Assembly: GCA_964549155.1 (NCBI GenBank)
Contig: CAZJUG010000013.1
Span: forward strand, 1-21,087
Source of the DNA: CAKZRD01 sp964549155
GTDB lineage: Archaea > Nanobdellota > Nanobdellia > Pacearchaeales > GW2011-AR1
Length of the DNA: 21,087 bases
Reading direction: 5' to 3'
The notes below the pieces were generated by a model. The model was given only the letters and a program-made list of their open reading frames with translations, was not told the origin of the DNA and made no database searches. The stretch's first letter is position 1. Every line of letters begins with the position of its first letter. The translations under genes and the position numbers were made by a program. Shown here one piece after another: positions 1 to 5,409 of the stretch.

Positions 1-1157
1 GCAACATTCCCAAATGTTTTTGCTGCTTTTTCTGTTGCAAAATCTTGTGCACGAATATTTACTTGGGGAACTTTGTCTTCGTCTATAGCATATCCGTCTC
101 CTTGCTTTTTGGCACATAATGTTGTATTTAATTCAACGATTCTTTTATCAATTAATTGATTATGGATAATTCTTTGTTGCATTCCATCCCCTACACCTTT
201 TAATTTCTTTTTTTCTTCTTCATTCCATATTTTAGCGAGGTCAACTAATCTTTTTCTTTGTTCTGGTGTTCCATACTCATAGGATTTATTAAAAACACTC
301 CTGAAAGCCATATCCGCATCTTCCATAAACACTTTTGTTCTTTCTAAATAGTCCTGTGTCAATTGTTGCTTCTTTTCATCCACTGGTAATCCTTTCATCA
401 TTTCGTAGTATGCACCCTTATTCACTGCATTAGAAAAATTTTCTTCTGCTTCTTTTTTTAGCATAAATATTTCTCTTAGTTTATTATCCCATTCTGATTT
501 ATTTGCACTTTTTAGAATATAGTTTACATCGTAAACTTTTCCTTGTTTTTCTAAGGGTTTTTTTGGATCTAGTGTTTCTGGGTGTTCAGAATAGTATCTT
601 CTGTCTTCCTTTATGGCTTGTATCTGTCCAGTTTCTTGATTGATTATTGCATCTTGAACAATATGAAATCTGTCCTTATCTCCTGGTTTCCCAGAGGGCC
701 TATATTCTGAGCCTGTTCCAGCATTACTAGCATGAAAAACAACTGGAATATTTCCCTTAGGTTCAAGTTCATGTGCTTTTTCTAATGTGTCCATAAATCT
801 TCTTTCTACATCTTCTCGTATGTTCTCTCCGCCAAATCTCTGTTCAACAATTCCTGCAGGGTCTATTACTGGACCATGAACACTTGGTTTTACTCCAGTT
901 AATTTCATTAGTGCATACATCTCTTGAAATTGTTGTTTTGGAATTCCTTCTGTAATTTCTGGGGAGACTAATTCAACTTCTACATTTCTAACACCTTCTT
1001 TGATTCTAGAAATTGTCTCATTTAATTGATTTGCAGTTTGAGGGGATGTTGTTGATGCAAGTTGTCCGGCATTTAATCTAAATCCTATATAGTTTCCATT
1101 ATCTGGACTAAGAGAGGAATATCCGCCTTCATAAAAAGAAATGTAACCATCACCCAT
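1..1157 (-). CDS. Partial protein, possible xylose-isomerase/AP-endonuclease-like TIM barrel
   Basis: An open frame starts at the ATG whose complement ends at 1157 and runs off the left edge, giving at least 385 residues without a stop. The first half alternates short hydrophobic strands with helices. It has strand-like segments VEVELVSPEI (residues 59-68), PSVHGPVIDPAG (91-102) and PVVFHASNAG (138-147), each carrying a His or Glu at the strand end. This is how sugar-isomerase-like or endonuclease IV-like TIM barrels place metal ligands. The second half is helical and charged, with no motif I recognise. A TATA-like box lies 19-30 bases upstream, so it probably has its own leaderless promoter. 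The barrel assignment is inference from pattern only; catalytic function is not claimed, and the C-terminus is missing. Confidence 0.6.
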   Translation of the reverse strand, partial: MGDGYISFYEGGYSSLSPDNGNYIGFRLNAGQLASTTSPQTANQLNETISRIKEGVRNVEVELVSPEITEGIPKQQFQEMYALMKLTGVKPSVHGPVIDPAGIVEQRFGGENIREDVERRFMDTLEKAHELEPKGNIPVVFHASNAGTGSEYRPSGKPGDKDRFHIVQDAIINQETGQIQAIKEDRRYYSEHPETLDPKKPLEKQGKVYDVNYILKSANKSEWDNKLREIFMLKKEAEENFSNAVNKGAYYEMMKGLPVDEKKQQLTQDYLERTKVFMEDADMAFRSVFNKSYEYGTPEQRKRLVDLAKIWNEEEKKKLKGVGDGMQQRIIHNQLIDKRIVELNTTLCAKKQGDGYAIDEDKVPQVNIRAQDFATEKAAKTFGNV

Positions 1158-1175
1158 GTCTATATTAGTTTTTTG

Positions 1176-1187
1176 TATTATTTAAAA
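1176..1187 (-). promoter_or_regulatory. TATA box for the possible TIM-barrel gene
   Basis: On the minus strand this reads TTTTAAATAATA, 19-30 bases before the start codon at 1157. That spacing fits a leaderless archaeal transcript. Confidence 0.5.
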
Positions 1188-1841
1188 CTATTCATATTTC
1201 ATCTCAACTCTTTCAGCATCTTGGAGAAAAGGATTTTTATTTCTTTCTCTGTTTAAATCTGTTGGGTCCATTCTTTCTAGATTTTGAACACTATATTTTT
1301 CTTCAGGACTATGAGACTTATATTCAGCAATTTCTTTTTTAACATCAGGACTTATTCCATTAGTTGTAAAATGATTTCTCCGTATATCTCCAGCTGTTAT
1401 TGGACCCATATCCTCTTTTCTTTGAGCAATTCCTCCTTGTTGGATTTGGCCCCCATATTTATGGTCCACCCCATCTTGTTTTGTTCCGTAACTAATTGTA
1501 GAATAGAATTCTTTTGAATCCTTTTCTTCTTTTCTTGGAGTTTCAACTCCTGCCAAATTTTCCTCTAAATTTTCCTCCCTTGGAGAACCCTGAACAGCAA
1601 AACTCTCCTCAAGTGTTGGATTCTTTATTTTGGTTTTTCTTTCATTTTGTGGGGCAGAAAAAAATTCAGTTTCTTGAGTTTCTTCTTCAAAATCAGTTTC
1701 TTCTTCATCAGATTTTTTTTCGGATTTTTTGATTTCTTTTTCTTGAGAAATGCTTTCAGATATTTTTTTTACTAGTTCTGAATCAATCTTTAATTTTTTT
1801 GAATTAATTTCTTTTTTAGGGGATTTTGTCTTTTTTGTCAT
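1188..1841 (-). CDS. Charged, low-complexity hypothetical protein (217 aa)
   Basis: I do not recognise this protein. The first 60 residues are almost entirely Lys, Glu, Ser and Asp, beginning MTKKTKSPKKEINSKK, and predict as disordered. The remainder is polar, with Gly/Gln stretches such as KYGGQIQQGG around residues 128-137 and a charged tail. No signal peptide or membrane segment is visible. It lies between a YjdF-like membrane protein gene and the possible TIM-barrel gene on the same strand and has its own TATA box. The start at 1841 is the only ATG consistent with that box. A scaffold or linker role is possible but nothing in the sequence shows it. Confidence 0.65.
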   Translation of the reverse strand: MTKKTKSPKKEINSKKLKIDSELVKKISESISQEKEIKKSEKKSDEEETDFEEETQETEFFSAPQNERKTKIKNPTLEESFAVQGSPREENLEENLAGVETPRKEEKDSKEFYSTISYGTKQDGVDHKYGGQIQQGGIAQRKEDMGPITAGDIRRNHFTTNGISPDVKKEIAEYKSHSPEEKYSVQNLERMDPTDLNRERNKNPFLQDAERVEMKYE

Positions 1842-1860
1842 GAATTGTATAGTCTATTGA

Positions 1861-1872
1861 GATTTATATATC
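1861..1872 (-). promoter_or_regulatory. TATA box for the charged 217-aa protein gene
   Basis: The minus strand reads GATATATAAATC, 20-31 bases before the ATG at 1841. This is a good match to an archaeal TATA element on a leaderless transcript. Confidence 0.6.
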
Positions 1873-1880
1873 TTGACAAA

Positions 1881-2564
1881 CTAGTGTTTGAATAGTTTGG
1901 AATTCTTTTTTAAGAAAGGATCTAATACCTGGTTATAAATTCTTGATTTTCCATATTTTAAGTAGAAAAATCCAATTATGGAGGATACTAATGCTCCAGC
2001 CATGTTCAATATCAAATCAACCATTGTGTCAGTTACTCCGCTTCCTATGTGTACTTTCTGCATGTTCAATCCAAGTGTAGTGTCTATTATAAATTCAAAT
2101 ATCTCCCATAAAATACTGAGCATTGTGGAAAAGCAAAATGCAAAAAAGGTAACTAATAACGGATTTGCTTTTATTTTTTCACTTTTATATAAAACAAATA
2201 TAGTTGCAAATCCAACAATTGCCATTGCAAATCCTGCAAAAGTATGCAATAGGCTATCCCACCAAAAAAATTTATAATAGAAATTGTGAACTTCTCCTAG
2301 ATAAATTGCAGAATAAATAAAAATTACTATAAACAAATGAAATTCTGGTGGAATTTTTATGCTGTATCTTCTTTCAAAGAATATTGGAACGAGGGTTAAG
2401 GTTAGTGCTAGAGCAGTTACAAAAAATAAGCTCCATCTTAAATAGTATGCTTCAAGAACAATAGCCCCTATAAGGAATAATCTTATTACCCAAATAAAAC
2501 TAAAATAAATTTTTTCCTTTCTTCCTTTAGGAATTCTATATATACTTTTTAGATTACTTTTCAT
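1881..2564 (-). CDS. YjdF/DUF2238-like integral membrane protein
   Basis: This 227-residue protein has about six hydrophobic segments (near residues 20-40, 45-62, 76-90, 105-126, 135-152 and 183-202). Three conserved-looking patches match the YjdF/DUF2238 family as I know it: WWDSLLH at 101-107, WEIFEF at 153-158, and DTMVDL at 179-184 followed by a Gly-rich membrane segment. The family is widespread but lacks a firmly assigned biochemical role, so none is given. The gene starts 2 bases after the stop of the 508-residue gene, and no separate TATA box is needed, so the two are probably co-transcribed. The C-terminus is basic, which places it in the cytoplasm by the positive-inside rule. Confidence 0.8.
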   Translation of the reverse strand: MKSNLKSIYRIPKGRKEKIYFSFIWVIRLFLIGAIVLEAYYLRWSLFFVTALALTLTLVPIFFERRYSIKIPPEFHLFIVIFIYSAIYLGEVHNFYYKFFWWDSLLHTFAGFAMAIVGFATIFVLYKSEKIKANPLLVTFFAFCFSTMLSILWEIFEFIIDTTLGLNMQKVHIGSGVTDTMVDLILNMAGALVSSIIGFFYLKYGKSRIYNQVLDPFLKKNSKLFKH

Positions 2565-2566
2565 TT

Positions 2567-4093
2567 TTATTTATTATCTTCGGGGATATCACGATAAAAA
2601 GATTCTGGAGATGAGGCCATCCCATGTGCTTTCTTATAGACATCATAAACAGTATATAAGAATTCTTTTGCTCCATTTGCTGCGATTTCTCTTGCATAAC
2701 CTTCAACATAATTATCCTTTTTTATGTCTTTTAGGGATTCTAGTTCTTTCTTTTCTTCTTTTTTTGAAGAAAATAGCTCTCCAGTAAATATGCTTATTAA
2801 TGCAGAGAATGGGTTGATATCATCTTCTTTCTTCTTTTCTTCTCCTCCTTTTTTATTATCTTCATCTAAAAAGTGATCTATATCCTCTTGCAGTTGAGAT
2901 AATGCATTATCTGTTTCTTTTTGTATAAATGAAAATCCCGTTGATAGATCTTGCTTTTCTCTTAACTTTTCAAATAATTTAATTTCTTCAGAATTTAATG
3001 AATATGCATCAAATGTTATATCAACTCTCCCTCCGAATCCATAGGCCATGTCTCCCCTTTGAGAGACTCTCTGACTATAATGTCCTCGATATGTAAAAGA
3101 AATTAGAAGGCAAGACAAATAGTCTCTTTTTAGTTTGTAATCTTTAAATGGTTTATCTAGGCTAACCTTTTTTGTTCCCATAAATGTTAGTTCAAACATA
3201 GAGGTAGAAAAAGCATTTACCATTGCAGCATTTGTTTCAAATCCTTTCTGTCTCAATTGTTCTGCTGCACGAATGTAAGGTCTAGCCCAAGATGTGTAGA
3301 GTTTCAGTGTTTCCACTTGTGTTCTCAAATAACTTTTTTCTATTTCAAATCTTTTTGTTAATTCCTTTTCAGAAAGTTCTTTCCATTGGAGGAATTCGGA
3401 TATTCTCGGGATAAGAACTCTTTTGACTTGTTCATTTGCAAGTTCTTGTTTTTTAACTTCTTCTACAGAATTACAAATCATAAACAATTCTCTCAAGGTA
3501 GTGTATCCTACCTGGTAGGACATTTGGTGAACTGAGCCTGTTCCTCTTTTCATATCTACTTGGTCTAACCAAACTTGTTTTATTGCAAGCATTCCTGCTT
3601 CCTTCTCGTTTTTATCCTTAGATCTTGTATGTTCATAATGTTTTAATCTCAATTCAAATTCTTTTAGGTCATAAATAATCTGGAGAATTGATTTGGTTAC
3701 CTGGTTTATTGCTCCGAGATAATAACTTGCTTTTTCTTGCATTGTTCCCATTTTTCTTCCATATTCATCGAAAGAACCTGAACCAGGGGTTGCCATAAAA
3801 TTATCCGTAAGTTTTTTTACTGAAAATCTTGCATCTTGTACAAAATCCAATAACCAGTAATAAACAGGTTCTAGTTGGTTTGTTTGAGCATCATATGTTA
3901 TTTTATAGGAGAGGAGCGATTTTGGTTTTACACTTTTTATGTCTTCGTCGCTAGTTTTTTTTAATAAATCCAACATCTCTTTAGTATCTTTTGCTTTGAT
4001 TAGGAGTTGTTTGAATTTCTTTAGTGCTTTTTCACTTCCAGATGCACAAGTATCTGGACTAGCCATTTTTATAGCATCTTGTATATCACCCAT
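2567..4093 (-). CDS. Conserved-looking hypothetical protein, mostly helical (508 aa)
   Basis: I do not recognise the family. The protein is rich in long amphipathic helices (about residues 20-60, 85-165 and 190-300) and looks soluble. A stretch with aromatic residues follows (about 305-360), including RGDMAYGFGGRVDITFDAY, which looks like a small folded beta region. Next comes a Lys/Glu-rich linker (about 405-425), a short hydrophobic segment INPFSALISIFTGELF (about 427-442) that could lie on a membrane, and a helical tail. The start at 4093 is set by a TATA-like box 21-29 bases upstream. It is the promoter-proximal gene of a pair with the YjdF-like membrane protein, which suggests a shared membrane-linked task. 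That link is inference. Confidence 0.75.
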   Translation of the reverse strand: MGDIQDAIKMASPDTCASGSEKALKKFKQLLIKAKDTKEMLDLLKKTSDEDIKSVKPKSLLSYKITYDAQTNQLEPVYYWLLDFVQDARFSVKKLTDNFMATPGSGSFDEYGRKMGTMQEKASYYLGAINQVTKSILQIIYDLKEFELRLKHYEHTRSKDKNEKEAGMLAIKQVWLDQVDMKRGTGSVHQMSYQVGYTTLRELFMICNSVEEVKKQELANEQVKRVLIPRISEFLQWKELSEKELTKRFEIEKSYLRTQVETLKLYTSWARPYIRAAEQLRQKGFETNAAMVNAFSTSMFELTFMGTKKVSLDKPFKDYKLKRDYLSCLLISFTYRGHYSQRVSQRGDMAYGFGGRVDITFDAYSLNSEEIKLFEKLREKQDLSTGFSFIQKETDNALSQLQEDIDHFLDEDNKKGGEEKKKEDDINPFSALISIFTGELFSSKKEEKKELESLKDIKKDNYVEGYAREIAANGAKEFLYTVYDVYKKAHGMASSPESFYRDIPEDNK

Positions 4094-4113
4094 GTTTTAT
4101 TTTCGTAACTCTC

Positions 4114-4122
4114 ATTTTTAAC
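4114..4122 (-). promoter_or_regulatory. TATA-like box for the 508-aa gene
   Basis: The minus strand reads GTTAAAAAT, 21-29 bases before the ATG at 4093. It forms a divergent promoter region with the plus-strand box at 4143. Confidence 0.45.
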
Positions 4123-4142
4123 CTTAATGTTTTTTATAGGAA

Positions 4143-4175
4143 GATTTAAATAGTTTGTTGTAACTATAAAGTTAC
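4143..4175 (+). promoter_or_regulatory. Promoter of the broken radical SAM gene, with a small inverted repeat
   Basis: GATTTAAATAG at 4143-4153 lies 23-33 bases before the ATG at 4176. Between it and the ATG, GTAAC (4160-4164) and GTTAC (4171-4175) form an inverted repeat around TATAAA and touch the start codon. This could be an operator or a start-site hairpin. It survives although the gene is broken. Confidence 0.4.
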
Positions 4176-4384
4176 ATGGGATTGACTGCGATTATTAAAC
4201 CCACACATGAATGTAATCTTTCTTGTAGTTATTGCTATGTTGATCCAAATGCTGAAACTGGAAGAATGACGGATGTTTTGATGGCTGAATCTATGAAACA
4301 AGTTGCAGAGTGTTCTTCTGACAAAAGTGCTCGTTTTATTTGGCATGGGGGGGAACCTCTCTTGTTCGAGGGTTTTTACCCAAA
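4176..4384 (+). pseudogene. Radical SAM enzyme (SPASM/anSME-like), 5' fragment
   Basis: The frame opened by the ATG at 4176 encodes a typical radical SAM beginning. A CxxxCxxC cluster motif (CNLSCSYC, residues 13-20) binds the iron-sulfur cluster, and FIWHGGEPLL carries the GGE motif (58-60) that contacts S-adenosylmethionine. The spacing and the word YCYVDPNAETG resemble anaerobic sulfatase-maturase or peptide-modifying SPASM enzymes, which are normally about 350-450 residues. Here homology stops near residue 70 and the frame ends at the TAA at 4434-4436. The rest of the barrel and the SPASM cysteines are absent. A TATA box precedes it, so a truncated product could still be made but could not be an active enzyme. 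Confidence 0.8.
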
Positions 4385-4636
4385 ATGGAATTTTTATGTG
4401 AAGAAATTTCTAATGGGAAGATTCCTATTTGTTTAATTAATTATGATAAACTTGTTGGAAGGGATGAAATGTTTAATGGGCATTATGTAGTTTTAACTGG
4501 TTCAGATGAAGAAAGTTTTTATTATCATGATAATGGGCCTCACCTTGCAGGTCCAAATAAAAAGATATCTAAGAAGAAATTTTCAGAAATCTTTGGTGAA
4601 CTTTGTCCGTTTGATCATGGTTTGATTATTGCTTAA
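4385..4636 (+). pseudogene. C39-like cysteine peptidase, 3' fragment
   Basis: From about 4385, a different reading frame from the radical SAM fragment encodes the end of a papain-like C39-type peptidase. The pattern is NGKIPICLINYDKL, then GHYVVLTG, which carries the catalytic-type His, then YYHDNGP with the Asp/Asn position, then a basic helix. The N-terminal half with the catalytic Cys is missing. The fragment is out of frame with the upstream radical SAM fragment, so no fusion protein forms without a shift. The likeliest history is a deletion joining two genes that were once neighbours; an assembly error cannot be excluded. The residual frame alone has an ATG at 4340 and another at 4385. 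Confidence 0.65.
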
Positions 4637-4699
4637 AGATTTGTTATTTGATGGTTCTCCAATATCTTTAAAAACAATTAAATTTCTTTATACTATTAA
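4637..4699. other. Spacer with TATA-like box before the tRNA-Ser relic
   Basis: CTTTAAAAAC at about 4669-4678 lies 22-31 bases before the truncated tRNA-Ser copy that starts at 4700. This is the spacing seen at the intact tRNA genes of this window. No coding frame is apparent. Confidence 0.35.
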
Positions 4700-4800
4700 G
4701 CCCGCTTCGCATACAGAAAATCAAGAATATTTTCTGTCCCTTCAAAACCAAAATCCAATGTTTTGCAGGTAGAGGTATTGCACTGGACTCGAAATCCAAA
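4700..4800 (+). pseudogene. Truncated tRNA-Ser(CGA)-like 5' half with an insert in the D loop
   Basis: GCCCGCTTCGCATA at 4700-4713 is identical to the first 14 bases of the intact tRNA-Ser at 4842. After a 58-base insert (4714-4771), the D-arm sequence resumes with GAGGTATTGCAC. An anticodon arm follows, with loop CTCGAAA between GGA and TCC, so the anticodon would be CGA (Ser). No variable arm, T arm or 3' acceptor strand follows. The insert holds two hairpins, CAGAAAAT/ATTTTCTG (4714-4736) and CAAAAC/GTTTTG (4743-4765). It could be a dead gene, a gene invaded by an insert, or the 5' part of a split tRNA. A TATA-like box precedes it. Confidence 0.6.
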
Positions 4801-4841
4801 AATGCATACCTTAAAAAAGAAGAAAGGCAAAATAACAATAA

Positions 4842-4922
4842 GCCCGCTTCGCATAGTGGTATTGCACGAGACTGGAAATCTCGGCCCTTCGGGGCCCCCA
4901 GGTTCGATTCCTGGAGCGGGCG
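4842..4922 (+). tRNA. tRNA-Ser(GGA)
   Basis: The sequence folds into a class II tRNA. The acceptor GCCCGCT (4842-4848) pairs with AGCGGGC (4915-4921). The D arm is GCA/TGC, the anticodon stem is CGAGA/TCTCG with loop CTGGAAA (anticodon GGA), and a long variable arm GCCC-TTCG-GGGC is typical of tRNA-Ser. The T stem is CCAGG/CCTGG around TTCGATT, with discriminator G at 4922. It has no intron and no encoded CCA. A TATA-like stretch CCTTAAAAAAGA lies about 22-33 bases upstream. Confidence 0.95.
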
Positions 4923-4965
4923 TTTTCCTAAACATTTATTAATTCTGATTTTTGAATAATGTTGT

Positions 4966-5079
4966 GCATCGATGGTTTAGTGGTAGAATATGAGCTTCCC
5001 AAGAGTTAGTCAAAACTTTTTGTTTTGATTGTGTTAGCGGAAAAAGCTTATGATCCGGGTTCGATTCCCGGTCGGTGCA
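4966..5079 (+). tRNA. tRNA-Gly(CCC) with a 43-base intron
   Basis: The acceptor GCATCGA (4966-4972) pairs with TCGGTGC (5072-5078), including one G-T pair; the discriminator is A at 5079. The anticodon stem TGAGC pairs with GCTTA (5046-5050), and the joined loop TTCCCAA gives anticodon CCC. The T stem is CCGGG/CCCGG around TTCGATT. The spliced length is 71 bases. The intron at 5002-5044 interrupts the canonical 37/38 site. TTCC can pair with GGAA to leave three-base bulges at both splice sites (bulge-helix-bulge), and AGTCAAAAC/GTTTTGATT forms the intron hairpin. The inner helix next to the 5' bulge is weak. An ATTTATTAA box lies about 24-32 bases upstream. Confidence 0.93.
5002..5044 (+). 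other. Intron of tRNA-Gly(CCC)
   Basis: This is the 43-base insert between A37 (5001) and A38 (5045), the usual archaeal tRNA intron position. Removal would need the archaeal tRNA splicing endonuclease, which is not encoded in this window. Confidence 0.85.
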
Positions 5080-5086
5080 TCGAACT

Positions 5087-5366
5087 ACTTTCTTTTCACA
5101 AAAGAAAGTTCCTCCTAATCAAAAAAAACTATTTTTAGTTTTTTCTCACTCCGTTTGTCAAAATCTGGGGATATCTCGCCCCTCATTCTAAGAGGCCTAG
5201 AAAATTTCCAATTTTCTATCTGTTAAACAAGAAACCCCTCTTGTTAAATATAGAACTTCAGATACAGAAAATTTTCAATTTTCTGGGACTTTAACTCTTG
5301 CGAGATTAAAGTGTTCGATTCCTGGTCTGTGCATCGAACTACTTTTCTCTATTTCTCATGAGAAAT
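5087..5366. repeat. Array of hairpins downstream of tRNA-Gly
   Basis: No gene is visible between the tRNA-Gly and the surface-protein gene. Instead, perfect inverted repeats follow one another: ACTTTCTTTT/AAAAGAAAGT (5087-5109), AAAAAACTA/TAGTTTTTT (5123-5144), TAGAAAAT/ATTTTCTA (5198-5218), AACAAGA/TCTTGTT (5226-5245), CAGAAAATT/AATTTTCTG (5265-5285) and the 16-base palindrome ATTTCTCATGAGAAAT (5351-5366). The first two could act as transcription ends for the tRNA. The third and fifth are related to each other and to the hairpin at 4714-4736. The 3' tRNA-Gly copy sits inside the array at 5313-5348. Confidence 0.65.
5313..5348 (+). repeat. Duplicate of the tRNA-Gly 3' end and its flank
   Basis: This segment repeats 5059-5094, covering the T loop, T stem, 3' acceptor strand and the following CATCGAACTACTTT, with two substitutions inside the tRNA part. 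The copies are 254 bases apart. In both, GTTCGAT and ATCGAAC form an inverted repeat. No 5' tRNA half precedes it, so it is a fragment and not a gene. Confidence 0.7.
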
Positions 5367-5373
5367 ACTAAAG

Positions 5374-5383
5374 TTTATAAATA
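5374..5383 (+). promoter_or_regulatory. TATA box for the surface-protein gene
   Basis: TTTATAAATA lies 27-36 bases before the ATG at 5410. This supports that start and shows that the promoter is intact even though the gene is interrupted. Confidence 0.6.
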
Positions 5384-5409
5384 GGGGACACTCTAAAATT
5401 CTATAAAAG

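Noticed and set aside
4696..4935. Minus-strand open frame of 79 codons across the tRNA-Ser region
   Set aside because: It is antisense to an excellent tRNA gene and a tRNA relic, and encodes nothing recognisable.
4966..5348. Complete integrated element between tRNA-Gly and its 3' duplicate
   Set aside because: The interval is only about 250 bases and encodes no integrase or other gene, so at most it is a remnant.
5087..5366. CRISPR array
   Set aside because: The repeats are individual hairpins of differing sequence and spacing, not identical direct repeats with regular spacers, and no cas gene is seen.
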